From: Lachnospira eligens
GTDB taxonomy: Bacteria > Bacillota > Clostridia > Lachnospirales > Lachnospiraceae
Assembly (NCBI RefSeq): GCF_009680455.1
Contig: NZ_WKRD01000005.1
Coordinates: 124,001 to 188,000 of the forward strand
Direction of reading: 5' to 3'
Length of the DNA stretch: 64,000 nucleotides
Below the pieces are notes generated by a model. It had not been told where the DNA came from and ran no database searches. It worked only from the letters and a program-made list of their open reading frames with translations. Position 1 is the first letter of the stretch. Each line of letters opens with the position of its first letter. Positions 25,970 to 35,402 of the stretch are shown piece by piece. Made by a program: the position numbers and the translations under genes.

Positions 25970-26503
25970 ATGAAAAGAAAGATAACAGAATTAATTATTA
26001 TATTGTTTTTCTATATCATGCAGGTTTCTGCAGCAAGAGTAATATCAATTGCTAATATTTCACCAAACTGGCTTATTATTATGCCTGTATTTTTTGGCTT
26101 CTTCTGTGGTAAGAATGATGGAATGTTTGCAGGATTTTTTGCTGGAATTATGTATGATTTGTTCTATTCCGGTTTGTTCGGATTTACAGCACTTATTTTT
26201 ATTTACATAGGATATTTTTCGGGATTTTTTTATCAGAAGTACGAGGTAAGGGAAGTTCTTATCCCTCTTGCACTTGTGATTACAGCTGATTTTGGATATG
26301 GATTCATATCATATATTGGTAATTTTCTGCTTCAAAATAGACTTAATGTTGGATTTTTTATGTCACGCTTTATATTGCCGGAGGTTGTTTATACAGCTCT
26401 TGTTTCATTACTGATATATCATCCGATACATTATTTTTGTGTTATAACGGAGCAAGGAAAAGAGAGAAAGAAGAAGGGTAAGATTGATGAAGGAAGTATT
26501 TGA
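25970..26503 (+). CDS. mreD: Rod shape-determining protein MreD
   Basis: A 177-residue integral membrane protein with about five hydrophobic segments. The motif GFFCGKNDGMFAGFFAGIMYDLFYS matches the conserved MreD G-x-x-x-G...D region. Its 3' end overlaps the start of the PBP2 gene by 17 bases, a sign of translational coupling within the mreBCD-PBP2 operon. Confidence 0.93.
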   Translation: MKRKITELIIILFFYIMQVSAARVISIANISPNWLIIMPVFFGFFCGKNDGMFAGFFAGIMYDLFYSGLFGFTALIFIYIGYFSGFFYQKYEVREVLIPLALVITADFGYGFISYIGNFLLQNRLNVGFFMSRFILPEVVYTALVSLLIYHPIHYFCVITEQGKERKKKGKIDEGSI

Positions 26504-29240
26504 GTACATTATAAGTCTTCTTAAATCCAGAATTTTTCCTATGATTCTTGTATTTATTGTTCTGATTTCTGTTCTTGTTCACAGATTGTTTGTTCTTCAG
26601 ATAATAAATGGAGATTCATATGTCGAAGACTTATCAAGTTCTATACAGAAAGATATGAGTGTTGCGGCTGCCAGAGGCCGTATCTATGACCGTAACGGTG
26701 TTCTTCTTGCTTACAATGATCTGTCATATGCAGTCAAGATAAGCGACTCTGGAAGATATTCAGATAACGCAACTAAGAATACAACTATTAATAATTCTAT
26801 TAACAAGACATTAGATATTATAGAAAATCATGGAGATACATATTCTAATGATTTTCCTATTATCTATAATAATGGACAGTTCTCATATAATGTTGAGGGT
26901 ACATCGCTTTTAAGATTTTTAAGAGATTCTTATGGAACTGAGTCGATAGCAGCACTTTCTGACGAACAGAAGGCTACATCAGCAGAGAATATGTTCAAGT
27001 ACCTTTGTAAGACTTATGAGGTTAATTATGATGAATTTGGAATAGAACATTCTCTTATGATTGTTAATCTAAGAAGATATATGGCTGCCAATTCGTATAA
27101 CAGATATCTTACATTTATTATTGCAAATGAAGTATCGGATGAAACTGTTGCAGCTATACTGGAAAACAGTGATGGTCTTGTTGGCGTTACTGTGGAAGAG
27201 CAGTATATAAGAAGATATGTTGATAGTGTATATTGCTCACAAATACTTGGATATACTGGAACAGTCTCTAATTCAGAATTAGAGGAGCTTGGCGATGGAT
27301 ATGAAAGTAATGATGTTGTTGGTAAATCAGGAATTGAAAAGAGCATGGAGAATGAGTTATCCGGAGTAAAGGGTGAGAAATCAGTATATGTTGATACTGT
27401 AGGAAGAGTTACAGAGGTGCTTGATCAGGAAGATCCACAGGCTGGACATGATGTATATCTTACAATAGATATTAACCTTCAGAAATCAATATATAATGCA
27501 ATAGAAGATGAGATAACCGATATATTCATGAAATATTTCACACCTGGAAGCAATAAGATAACTTATAATGGTTCTGGTGATGTTGATACTATATATATAA
27601 CAGCACAGGAAGTATATTTTGCACTTATTGATAATAATCTGGTTTCATTAAAAGAAATTGAAGAACAGAATACACCTAATGAAGCTGAGATTTACAGTCA
27701 GTTTGAGACAAAAAAGGCACAGACTTTATCATGGTTGGATAGTGAGCTTAAATCTGGTAACACTGCTTATGGAAAACTTTCAGAGGAACAGCAGTTGTAT
27801 ATCTGGTATATATATGACCTTTTAAGAAGTGAGAATATATTCAGTCTGGCTAATGTTGATACAAGCGACAGTGTTTATTATGACTGGGTATACGGGGATT
27901 CGACAAGTCTCTCACAGCTTTTGACGTATGGTATATCTAAGAACTGGATAGATATGTCATCGCTTACATCAGAGAAGTATACAAGTCTTCAGGAGTCATA
28001 TGATGCACTTGTTGATTATATTATTTCAGCACTTGATTCTGATACAGCATTTTTTAAGAAAATGTACAAATATATGATTAATGCTGGAAGTATTTCAGGA
28101 AGACAGGTGTGTATGCTTCTTTATGAACAGGGCGTTCTTGATATGAATGCAGATGATTCACGTTATCAATCTCTTTCATCAGGAAGCATGGGAGCATATG
28201 AATTTATGTCATATGTTATCTCTAATAAGATTATTACTGTTGGACAGCTTGCACTTAAACCATGCTCAGGCTCAGCAGTTGTTACTAATCCTAATAATGG
28301 CGATATTTTGGCACTTGTTTCATATCCAAGTTATGATAATAACAAGTTGTCAGGAACAGTAGATGCAAAGTATTACAGTTCACTTGTTACTGATAATGCA
28401 AGTCCTCTGCTTAACAGGGCGACACAGTCATTTATTGCTCCAGGTTCTACTTATAAACCATGTACAATTATTGCCGGCATGGATACAGGTATAATATCAT
28501 CATCTACTGTATTTAACTGTTCAGGAGTCTTTGACAAGGTAACGCCTTCACCAAGATGCTGGCAGAGATGGGGTCATGGAAGTGAATCGGCTGCTACTGC
28601 GATAAGAGATTCATGTAATGTTTATATGTATAATGTTGGTTATAATCTTGCATGTAGTAAGAATGGTTCATATAATAGTACTTATGGAACTAATATATTA
28701 AAGAACTATTCTGATATGTTGGGGTTATCTAACAAAACTGGCATAGAGATTGAGGAAGGAACACCTGGTGCATCTTCACAGAATGCCATTGCATCAGCAA
28801 TCGGACAGGGTAACCACAGATACAGTACACTTAATCTTGCCCGTTATGTTACAACGCTTGCAACATCAGGTACATGTTATAATCTTACTCTTATTGATAA
28901 GATTACTGATTATGATGGCAATATTATTAAGGAAAACCACGCAGAAGTTAATAATCAGGTAGAATTAAGTTCTGATATATGGAATACAGTTCATTCTGGT
29001 ATGAATATGGCTGCAGGAACATATACAGCATTATCATCATTGCATATGTCGATTGCTGCTAAGACAGGAACTGCACAGGAAAGGACAACGGATCCTGACC
29101 ATGCTACATTAATATCATATGCACCTTATGATAATCCTGAATATTGTATGGCTGTGCGTATTCAGAATGGTTATGCAGCTTCTAATGCAGTAACATTAGG
29201 CGCAGAGATATATAAAATGCTTTTTAATATTAATGAATAA
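26487..29240 (+). CDS. mrdA: Penicillin-binding protein 2, elongation transpeptidase with large insert
   Basis: A class B PBP of 917 residues. A membrane anchor (about 15-37) precedes the dimerisation domain (RGRIYDRNGVLLAYND; GKSGIEKSMENELSGVKG) and the transpeptidase domain with SxxK in APGSTYKP (Ser near 654), SxN in RDSCNVYMYN (near 709) and KTG in AAKTGTAQE (near 858). About 245 residues (roughly 345-590) are inserted between LTIDINLQKSIYNAIEDEI and SGSAVVTNPNNGDILALVSYP, which are nearly adjacent in typical PBP2. This explains the length against 600-700 usual. The start is the ATG at 26487, inside mreD. It works with RodA, encoded downstream. Confidence 0.93.
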   Translation: MKEVFEYIISLLKSRIFPMILVFIVLISVLVHRLFVLQIINGDSYVEDLSSSIQKDMSVAAARGRIYDRNGVLLAYNDLSYAVKISDSGRYSDNATKNTTINNSINKTLDIIENHGDTYSNDFPIIYNNGQFSYNVEGTSLLRFLRDSYGTESIAALSDEQKATSAENMFKYLCKTYEVNYDEFGIEHSLMIVNLRRYMAANSYNRYLTFIIANEVSDETVAAILENSDGLVGVTVEEQYIRRYVDSVYCSQILGYTGTVSNSELEELGDGYESNDVVGKSGIEKSMENELSGVKGEKSVYVDTVGRVTEVLDQEDPQAGHDVYLTIDINLQKSIYNAIEDEITDIFMKYFTPGSNKITYNGSGDVDTIYITAQEVYFALIDNNLVSLKEIEEQNTPNEAEIYSQFETKKAQTLSWLDSELKSGNTAYGKLSEEQQLYIWYIYDLLRSENIFSLANVDTSDSVYYDWVYGDSTSLSQLLTYGISKNWIDMSSLTSEKYTSLQESYDALVDYIISALDSDTAFFKKMYKYMINAGSISGRQVCMLLYEQGVLDMNADDSRYQSLSSGSMGAYEFMSYVISNKIITVGQLALKPCSGSAVVTNPNNGDILALVSYPSYDNNKLSGTVDAKYYSSLVTDNASPLLNRATQSFIAPGSTYKPCTIIAGMDTGIISSSTVFNCSGVFDKVTPSPRCWQRWGHGSESAATAIRDSCNVYMYNVGYNLACSKNGSYNSTYGTNILKNYSDMLGLSNKTGIEIEEGTPGASSQNAIASAIGQGNHRYSTLNLARYVTTLATSGTCYNLTLIDKITDYDGNIIKENHAEVNNQVELSSDIWNTVHSGMNMAAGTYTALSSLHMSIAAKTGTAQERTTDPDHATLISYAPYDNPEYCMAVRIQNGYAASNAVTLGAEIYKMLFNINE

Positions 29241-29293
29241 TATTTATTGATATATACTAAAGAAATAATAATATAAAATGTGAGGTGAGTGCT

Positions 29294-30037
29294 TTGGATA
29301 ATTCAGTCATAATCAAAGGAAGTAAAAGTGGAATAACAGTATTTCTTGACAATGAGATGCCTTTTGAAGAGTTACTTGAAAGTGTTTCAGATAAGTTTAA
29401 AAATGCATCAAAGTTCTTTAATAATGCAAATATGGCAATTTCTTTTGATGGAAGAGATTTATCTGCAGAAGAAGAAAAGAAAATACTTAATATTATATCG
29501 GATGTATCTGACCTTAATATTGTATGCGTTCTTGATGAGAATAATGACATGAAAACTGTATATGAAGAAGCTGTTAAGAAAGCTATCTCCAGTACGGCGG
29601 TCCAGGTGCCGGAACCAGCTTTACAGCCGGTAAGCCAGACAGTGTCAGATCAAAGAACATCATGTATGTTCTACAAAGGGACACTTCGTTCAGGTCAGGT
29701 ATTTGAAGCTGACGGAAGTGTTGTTGTATTAGGCGATGTTAATCCGGGAGGAAAAGTTGTTGCCAAGGGAAGTGTTATAGTACTTGGAAGTCTTAAAGGT
29801 AATATATTTGCCGGTGTCGATGGCAACGAGAATGCATTTGTTGTTGCACTTGAAATGAGTCCTATGCAGATTAAAATTGGAGATATTATTGCAAGAAGCT
29901 CAGATTCAGGAACTAAAGCTACAAAGGGCAGAGGTAAAGTTAAGGTTGTAGAACCTAAGATTGCTTATGTCTATGACCAGAATATATATATCGAAGATTT
30001 AGAGCAGAATGCACTGGATGATATATGCTTAGATTAA
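29294..30037 (+). CDS. minC: Septum site-determining protein MinC
   Basis: An inhibitor of FtsZ assembly that acts with MinD. The start is taken as TTG at 29294, five bases after AGGTGA; a GTG at 29285 overlaps that site. The 247 residues consist of an N-terminal MinC domain (SVIIKGSKSGITVFLDNEMPFEEL), a linker with Pro/Gln (about 108-125), and the C-terminal right-handed beta-helix (SGQVFEADGSVVVLGDVNPGGKV, GSVIVLGSLKGNIFAG) that binds MinD. minD and minE follow. Confidence 0.92.
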   Translation: MDNSVIIKGSKSGITVFLDNEMPFEELLESVSDKFKNASKFFNNANMAISFDGRDLSAEEEKKILNIISDVSDLNIVCVLDENNDMKTVYEEAVKKAISSTAVQVPEPALQPVSQTVSDQRTSCMFYKGTLRSGQVFEADGSVVVLGDVNPGGKVVAKGSVIVLGSLKGNIFAGVDGNENAFVVALEMSPMQIKIGDIIARSSDSGTKATKGRGKVKVVEPKIAYVYDQNIYIEDLEQNALDDICLD

Positions 30038-30046
30038 TTTAATATG

Positions 30047-30068
30047 TTTTTATACTGTTTTATAAAAA
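30047..30068 (+). terminator. Weak A/T-only hairpin after minC
   Basis: TTTTTATA (30047-30054) and TATAAAAA (30061-30068) form an all-A/T stem. It is the only terminator-like signal between minC and the minDE promoter and is probably leaky. Confidence 0.3.
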
Positions 30069-30073
30069 AATAG

Positions 30074-30102
30074 TTGATTTAACAGAAAAAATCTCGCATA
30101 AT
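30074..30102 (+). promoter_or_regulatory. Candidate minDE promoter
   Basis: TTGATT (30074-30079) and CATAAT (30097-30102) are separated by 17 bases in the 108-base gap before minD. This would let minD and minE be expressed above the level of the upstream shape genes. Confidence 0.5.
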
Positions 30103-30145
30103 TAATATATTGCGATTTATTATGAATTATTAATGGAGGTTTAAT

Positions 30146-30958
30146 ATGAGTGAAGTTATAGTTGTAACATCAGGAAAGGGTGGTGTAGGTAAGACTACAA
30201 CAACAGCTAATATTGGTACAGGTCTTGCTAAACTTGGAAAGAAGGTCGTTATGATTGACACAGATACAGGCCTTAGAAATCTTGATGTTGTATTAGGACT
30301 CGAAAACCGTATTGTATATAATCTTGTTGATGTCGTTGAAGGTAACTGCCGATTAAAGCAGGCTATGATTGCTGACAAGAGATGTCCTAATCTGTTTCTT
30401 TTACCAACAGCACAGACAAGAGATAAGTCAGCTGTGACACCTGAACAGATGATTAAGGTTATTGATGAAATTAAGAATGATCCTGAAGGATTTGACTACA
30501 TAATTCTTGATTGTCCTGCAGGGATTGAGCAGGGATTCCAGAATGCAATTGCTGGTGCAGACAGAGCTTTAGTTGTTACTACACCAGAGGTTTCTGCTAT
30601 CAGGGACGCTGACAGAATTGTAGGACTCCTTGACGCTCACGGACTTCAGAATCATGAAGATTTAATTGTAAACAGAATCAGAATGGATATGGTAAACAGA
30701 GGCGAGATGATGTCTATTGATGATGTTAATGATATTTTACAGCTTAATGTTATTGGAGCTGTTCCAGATGATGAAAATATCGTTGTGGCAACTAATAAGG
30801 GACAGCCACTTGTAGGAGATGATTCTCTTGCAGGACAGGCATACATGAATATCTGCCGTAGAATTACCGGTGAGGAGATTCCATTCCTTGATCTTAATGG
30901 TAAGGGAGGTTTCTTTAAGAAGCTTTCTTCACTTTTTAAGAGTGATAAGAAGAATTAA
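30146..30958 (+). CDS. minD: Septum site-determining ATPase MinD
   Basis: A 270-residue ParA/MinD ATPase with the deviant Walker A motif VTSGKGGVGKTTTTANIG, switch I DTDTGLRNLDVVLGLENR and switch II YIILDCPAGIEQGF. The C-terminus GGFFKKLSSLFKS is an amphipathic membrane-targeting helix. It recruits MinC to the membrane and is stimulated by MinE. ATGGAGG precedes the start by about six bases. Confidence 0.97.
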   Translation: MSEVIVVTSGKGGVGKTTTTANIGTGLAKLGKKVVMIDTDTGLRNLDVVLGLENRIVYNLVDVVEGNCRLKQAMIADKRCPNLFLLPTAQTRDKSAVTPEQMIKVIDEIKNDPEGFDYIILDCPAGIEQGFQNAIAGADRALVVTTPEVSAIRDADRIVGLLDAHGLQNHEDLIVNRIRMDMVNRGEMMSIDDVNDILQLNVIGAVPDDENIVVATNKGQPLVGDDSLAGQAYMNICRRITGEEIPFLDLNGKGGFFKKLSSLFKSDKKN

Positions 30959-31006
30959 TATGTATTATAATAAGTCACATATGGCTTATTCAGGGAGGGA
31001 TTAAAT

Positions 31007-31282
31007 ATGGGATTACTTGATTTATTTAAGAAAAAAGGTTCAAGTGATGTAGCTAAGGACAGATTAAAGCTTTTGCTTGTTTCTGACAGAGCTAACTGTT
31101 CACCAGAGGTTATGGAAATGATTAAGAATGATATTATTAAAGTCATTTCAAAGTATATGGAAATTGATACAGATGGTCTTGATATTCAGATTACATCAAC
31201 GGAATCTGATACTAACAATGGCTCTGTACCAGCAATTTTCGCTAATATTCCAATTAAGGATATGAGAAACAGCGAAAAGTAA
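31007..31282 (+). CDS. minE: Cell division topological specificity factor MinE
   Basis: 91 residues. The N-terminal membrane-binding/MinD-contact region (MGLLDLFKKKGSSDVAKDRLKLLLVSDRANCS) is followed by the dimerisation domain with IIKVISKYMEID. Its presence indicates a pole-to-pole oscillating Min system rather than a DivIVA/MinJ-type system. It starts 48 bases after minD and precedes rodA by 13 bases. Confidence 0.96.
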   Translation: MGLLDLFKKKGSSDVAKDRLKLLLVSDRANCSPEVMEMIKNDIIKVISKYMEIDTDGLDIQITSTESDTNNGSVPAIFANIPIKDMRNSEK

Positions 31283-31295
31283 TAAGGGTTTTATT

Positions 31296-32459
31296 ATGTT
31301 AAAAAAATATAAATTGCGTTCATACAACTTTATATTGGTATTTATTCTGATTGTAACATCAGTATTTGCTCTTGCTGTGGTTAATAGTGCCAACAGTGCA
31401 TATACAATGAAACAGGGTGCTGGTATGGTTGTGTCATTCATAATAATGTTTATTGTATCATTTATTGATTACAACTGGATTCTTAAGTATTTCTGGATAT
31501 GGTATGGTGTGGTTACAGTAATGCTTATAGGTGTTCTTACAGTGTTTGGTCATGGATCACACGGTGCTACAAGGTGGTTTAAGATAGGACCTATACAGTT
31601 ACAGCCATCAGAATTCTTAAAACTTGCACTTATATTACTGGTCGCAAAGCTTGTTGCTGCTAATAAAGAGAGGCTTAATTCAATTAAGTTTCTTGCATTA
31701 ATAGCGTGTTTAACATTATTTCCAATATTGTTAGTTGCTATGCAGCCTAACCTTTCAACGACAATACTTTTATGTCTTATTATTATTGCAATGCTTTATT
31801 GTGCCGGGGTAAGTTATAAGATATTTGGAATTGCGATATTAATTGCAGTTCCGGTTATATCAGCATTTTTGATATATGTTGTATCAGTTGAACATCCAAT
31901 CCTTATAGAAGATTATCAGCGAAAGCGTATTGTTGACTTTATTGAAGGTAATAAGTCAGAAGAAGTAGATATGACTGATGCTGGAACATATCAGCAGGCA
32001 TATGCTGTTCAGGCTATTGGTTCTGGTCAGCTTTATGGTAAAGGTCTTAATAATAATGATACTTCTTCTTTAAAGAATGCCGGATATATTGCAGAAGCCC
32101 AGAATGACTTTATATTTGCAGTAATAGGTGAAGAATTAGGCTTTACCGGAAGTTGTATTACAATTTTTTTATTGTTTCTGATTGTTCTGGAGTGTATAAT
32201 AACAGCTGTGAGAGCAAGAAATTTTGAAGGAAGGCTGATATGTTGTGGTGTAGCAATATATATTGGATTTCAGACATTTATTAATATAGGTGTTGTTTCA
32301 TGGATACTTCCTAATACTGGAGTTCCATTACCTTTCTTTAGTTGTGGTATCACATCTTTACTTACATTATTCATAGCTATGGGCATTGTACTCAATGTAA
32401 GTCTGCAAAGAAATGTTGAAAGAGATGATGATATGTTTGCAGATGATTTCAGAGGATAG
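31296..32459 (+). CDS. rodA: SEDS-family peptidoglycan glycosyltransferase RodA
   Basis: A 387-residue polytopic membrane protein (about ten segments) of the RodA/FtsW/SpoVE family. Typical stretches are HGATRWFKIGPIQLQPSEFLKLALIL, AIGSGQLYGKG, AEAQNDFIFAVIGEELGFTG and SWILPNTGVPLPFFSCGITSLLTLFIAMG. It polymerises lipid II together with PBP2, whose gene lies 2 kb upstream. It ends in a short acidic cytoplasmic tail. Confidence 0.92.
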   Translation: MLKKYKLRSYNFILVFILIVTSVFALAVVNSANSAYTMKQGAGMVVSFIIMFIVSFIDYNWILKYFWIWYGVVTVMLIGVLTVFGHGSHGATRWFKIGPIQLQPSEFLKLALILLVAKLVAANKERLNSIKFLALIACLTLFPILLVAMQPNLSTTILLCLIIIAMLYCAGVSYKIFGIAILIAVPVISAFLIYVVSVEHPILIEDYQRKRIVDFIEGNKSEEVDMTDAGTYQQAYAVQAIGSGQLYGKGLNNNDTSSLKNAGYIAEAQNDFIFAVIGEELGFTGSCITIFLLFLIVLECIITAVRARNFEGRLICCGVAIYIGFQTFINIGVVSWILPNTGVPLPFFSCGITSLLTLFIAMGIVLNVSLQRNVERDDDMFADDFRG

Positions 32460-32499
32460 CTTTTATACATTTTAATTTATACATTAGGGGGAAGCTTAA

Positions 32500-32895
32500 A
32501 TGAACATTGGTTTAATAGCACATGATTCTAAGAAAAAATTAATGCAGAATTTCTGTATAGCATATAAGGGTATTCTTAATAAGAATCAGCTTTTTGCTAC
32601 AGGTACAACAGGAAGGCTTATTGAAGAGGTTACTAATTTATCGATACATAAGTTTCTTGCCGGACATCTTGGTGGTGACCAGCAGTTATGTGCACAGATT
32701 GAACATAACCAGATAGATCTTGTTATTTTTCTTAGAGAGGCAGAGAATCCTTTAGCACATGAACCGGATTCTGATAATATATGCAAACTTTGCGATATGT
32801 ATAATATTCCATTGGCCACTAATCTTGCAACAGCGGAATTGCTTGTTAAATCTCTTGAGAGAGGCGATATGGAATGGCGTGAAATTTATCAGTAG
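32500..32895 (+). CDS. mgsA: Methylglyoxal synthase
   Basis: A 131-residue cytosolic lyase converting dihydroxyacetone phosphate to methylglyoxal and phosphate, a bypass of lower glycolysis. Family motifs are IGLIAHDSKKKLM, FATGTTGRLIEE, LAGHLGGDQQLCAQI with the catalytic Asp, and LREAENPLAHEPDS. GGGGGA precedes the ATG. The gene ends the + strand run and is closed by a bidirectional hairpin. Confidence 0.96.
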   Translation: MNIGLIAHDSKKKLMQNFCIAYKGILNKNQLFATGTTGRLIEEVTNLSIHKFLAGHLGGDQQLCAQIEHNQIDLVIFLREAENPLAHEPDSDNICKLCDMYNIPLATNLATAELLVKSLERGDMEWREIYQ

Positions 32896-32910
32896 AATAA
32901 TTAAAATAAT

Positions 32911-32956
32911 AAAAGGTGATATTCTGCCACATAATAGTGGAAGAGTATCACCTTTT
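32911..32956. terminator. Bidirectional terminator between mgsA and the recombinase gene
   Basis: Arms at 32911-32930 and 32937-32956 pair over 20 positions with two or three mismatches around a six-base loop. The outer AAAAGG/CCTTTT supplies a T-run on both strands. It lies between convergent stops. Confidence 0.85.
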
Positions 32957-32964
32957 ATACATTG

Positions 32965-34014
32965 TCAATCTTTTCTTAACTTGACAATGTTTCTTGCAGA
33001 ACGCTTGTTTTCTTCTACAATCTCTGCATAATGCTTCCGTGTAGTATTAACATCTTTATGTCCTAAAACATCAGCAACAAGATATATATCCTGGCTTTCC
33101 TGATATAGATTAGTACCATAAGTACTTCGAAGCTTATGCGGGGTAATATGCTTTACAGTTGTAACAGTCTGGGCATATTTCTTAACAAGAAGTTCAACAG
33201 ATCGCACACATAGGCGCTTCTTTTTTGCTGATATGAATAGTGCATTCTCATGTCCTTCATCAGGCGTTAAATTCTTTCTTTCTTCAAGATAATTAAGAAG
33301 TGCTTCACGGACTTCGTCACCAAAGTATACAAAGCTTTCAGAACCACCTTTTCTTATAACTCTGATTCTGTCATTATCAAAATCCACATCATTAATATCT
33401 AATCCAACGCATTCAGACACTCGTATACCTGTTCCAAGCATAAGTGTAAGGAGAGCCAGATCACGTGTTTTAAGCTTTTCATGGCTTTGGAGCTGTGTTT
33501 TGGTGAGCTTATTGCCTGATTCCACATTATCAAGAAATTCAGCAACTTCATTAGGCTCCATTCTTATAATAGCTTTTTCATGAATTTTAGGCATATCAAC
33601 TTTTATAGTCGGATTCAAACTGATTATTTCATAACGGCAGTAATATTCATAAAAACGTCTTAAAGCACATAATTTACGCTTGGCAGCACTTTCAGAATTA
33701 GTTATATCACGGCCGTTCTTTTTGTAAAGCTTTATATGGCGTAAGTATCTGGTTATATCTGTACCATCTATTTTTTCTAAATCCTGTGGTTTAAAGTCTT
33801 TCATTGCATATGAACTGAACTTAGGTATGCATTCAATGAGAAATTCAAAGAAACCTTTAATATCCATTGCATAGGCAATCTTAGTTCTTGGCTGCTTATT
33901 AAATTCAAGACTGTCAAAATACTGTGTACAGAAATCTGGTAATATATCAAGTAATTCATTAAGCTTTTTTTTGTACTTGATGTTTTGTTGTTCGGTGTAT
34001 GTTTTTTCAGCCAT
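32965..34014 (-). CDS. Tyrosine recombinase (XerC/XerD/integrase family)
   Basis: 349 residues, beginning at the ATG complementary to 34012-34014, eight bases from GGAGG. An N-terminal SAM-like core-binding domain (about 10-125) precedes the catalytic domain. All six catalytic positions are visible: Arg in GTGIRVSEC, Lys in IRVIRKGGSE, His and Arg in PHKLRSTYG, His in LGHKDVNTT and Tyr in KHYAEI. It could be a chromosome dimer resolvase or an orphan integrase. No att repeats or phage genes lie nearby, which favours a chromosomal Xer-type role. Confidence 0.88.
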   Translation of the reverse strand: MAEKTYTEQQNIKYKKKLNELLDILPDFCTQYFDSLEFNKQPRTKIAYAMDIKGFFEFLIECIPKFSSYAMKDFKPQDLEKIDGTDITRYLRHIKLYKKNGRDITNSESAAKRKLCALRRFYEYYCRYEIISLNPTIKVDMPKIHEKAIIRMEPNEVAEFLDNVESGNKLTKTQLQSHEKLKTRDLALLTLMLGTGIRVSECVGLDINDVDFDNDRIRVIRKGGSESFVYFGDEVREALLNYLEERKNLTPDEGHENALFISAKKKRLCVRSVELLVKKYAQTVTTVKHITPHKLRSTYGTNLYQESQDIYLVADVLGHKDVNTTRKHYAEIVEENKRSARNIVKLRKD

Positions 34015-34044
34015 TAAGAATACCTCCATATATAAAAAATTACT

Positions 34045-34080
34045 AATCACTTCGTTAAACCTGACTTTAGCGAAGTGATT
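34045..34080 (-). terminator. Terminator of the DEAD-box helicase gene
   Basis: AATCACTTCG (34045-34054) pairs with CGAAGTGATT (34071-34080) and the stem continues inward through a wobble pair and TAAA/TTTA to a CCTGAC loop. On the minus strand a TTTTTT run follows five bases after the stem. Confidence 0.75.
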
Positions 34081-34110
34081 ACTGCATGGATAATTATATT
34101 CTGCAATCTC

Positions 34111-35256
34111 TTATTTTGCAACTAATTTCCCCTGATAGAGCTTCTTAGTGACTATATTGATGTGAAATGCTTTCTGGTATGATTTAATCTTGTTAAGTTC
34201 ATTATCAGTTATAATAGATATACATGTTCCTGCATTGCCATTACGTCCACAGCGTCCACATCTGTGAATATATTCCTTATTGTCCTCAGGAAGGTTTACA
34301 TTAATTACTGTATCAATATTATCAATCTGAAGTCCTCTGGCTGCTATATCTGTTGCAATAAGGAGCTGAATCTTTCCACTTCTGAAATTCTCTATTGCAG
34401 CTTTCTTGGCTGAATTATCTTTATTACCGGCAATTGAAGCTACATTGTAATGATGATATTCAAGCTTCTGAAGGGATTCTTCCAGATCATACTTGGAATT
34501 AACGAATATAATTGCTTTCTCTGGTTTAACAGCTTTAATAATCTTTCTTAAAGTTTCAATTCGTTCCCTTCTGTCAGAAATAACGCTTATATGCTTGATT
34601 GTAGAAGGAATCTGACTTGTATTACCAGAATTACTGTTAATATCAATGAATATTGGTTTGAAACACAAAGTATTAGTCCTTGTCTTCTTATCTACGCTTG
34701 CAGAGAATAAAAGAACCTGTGTGAACTTCATTAAAGACTTTCTAATTGCTTCTACATCCTGAATAAATGTCTTATCAAAGAGCTTGTCTGCCTCATCTAG
34801 AACAAGAGTCTTAACCTCATGTACTTTAATCTTCTTGTTACTTATAAGCTGATGTATGCGGTTAGGTGTTCCGATAATTATTGCAGGCTTATTAGATTTA
34901 ATAGAATCAATCTGTCTTGATATATTCACATCTCCTATTAATGCAACAGATGAAAATGTATTATCCATATGTGCAAAGATATCTTTAAGCGTATTATTGA
35001 CCTGTATTGCAAGCTCTGCTGTTGGAACAAGAACAACGGCCTGAATATTATGAGTATTACTCTTTAATCTGTTAATAATCGGGATAAGATATGCAAGTGT
35101 CTTACCTGTTCCGGTTGATGAACAAGCTATAATATCACGGTTGTCCATTATATGCTTATACGTCTGACGCTGTATTTCGGTCATATCGACGATTTTATTA
35201 TCTGAAAGATAATCTGATACACCCTGAGAGATAGTCTCTATATCGCTAAATTTCAT
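34111..35256 (-). CDS. DEAD-box RNA helicase
   Basis: 381 residues, essentially the two RecA domains without the long C-terminal extension of CshA or DbpA. Motifs: Q-motif region TEIQRQTYKHIM, Walker A SSTGTGKT, PTAELAIQV, TPNRI, DEAD as VLDEADKL, motif III as SAS instead of SAT, then VNSKYDLEE, ATDIAARGLQIDNIDTVIN and HRCGRCGRNG. It remodels RNA with ATP, in ribosome assembly or mRNA turnover. It has its own promoter and terminator. Confidence 0.92.
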   Translation of the reverse strand: MKFSDIETISQGVSDYLSDNKIVDMTEIQRQTYKHIMDNRDIIACSSTGTGKTLAYLIPIINRLKSNTHNIQAVVLVPTAELAIQVNNTLKDIFAHMDNTFSSVALIGDVNISRQIDSIKSNKPAIIIGTPNRIHQLISNKKIKVHEVKTLVLDEADKLFDKTFIQDVEAIRKSLMKFTQVLLFSASVDKKTRTNTLCFKPIFIDINSNSGNTSQIPSTIKHISVISDRRERIETLRKIIKAVKPEKAIIFVNSKYDLEESLQKLEYHHYNVASIAGNKDNSAKKAAIENFRSGKIQLLIATDIAARGLQIDNIDTVINVNLPEDNKEYIHRCGRCGRNGNAGTCISIITDNELNKIKSYQKAFHINIVTKKLYQGKLVAK

Positions 35257-35292
35257 GGTTAATCTCCTTATAAATAAATTATTAAATATTAA

Positions 35293-35320
35293 GTTATATC
35301 TACAGCCATTTCGCTATCAA
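35293..35320 (-). promoter_or_regulatory. Promoter of the DEAD-box helicase gene
   Basis: On the minus strand TTGATA (complement of 35315-35320) and TATAAC (complement of 35293-35298) are separated by 16 bases. It lies just beyond the terminator of the upstream yneA-like gene. Confidence 0.6.
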
Positions 35321-35330
35321 TAAATTTTAA

Positions 35331-35376
35331 CAAAAATGCAGTGAAAAGTCCAATATTAAGTAGCTTTTCACTGCAT
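35331..35376 (-). terminator. Terminator of the yneA-like gene
   Basis: A perfect 13-bp stem, ATGCAGTGAAAAG (35336-35348) with CTTTTCACTGCAT (35364-35376), has a 15-base loop. On the minus strand TTTTTG follows immediately. Confidence 0.88.
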
Positions 35377-35402
35377 GCGGGAAATGTATATGCAATTAGA
35401 TA

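Noticed and set aside
26470-26503. Frameshift between mreD and the PBP2 gene
   Set aside because: The 17-base overlap is in different frames but both proteins have complete ends, so this is ordinary overlapping of coupled genes.
32965-34014. Tyrosine recombinase as the mark of a prophage or integrative element
   Set aside because: No phage, conjugation or cargo genes flank it, neighbours are housekeeping genes, and no att-like direct repeats or tRNA are visible.
34045-34080. Palindrome as recombination target (dif-like) of the adjacent recombinase
   Set aside because: The sequence does not resemble a 28-base dif with two 11-base arms, and it is followed by a T-run in the right place for a terminator.
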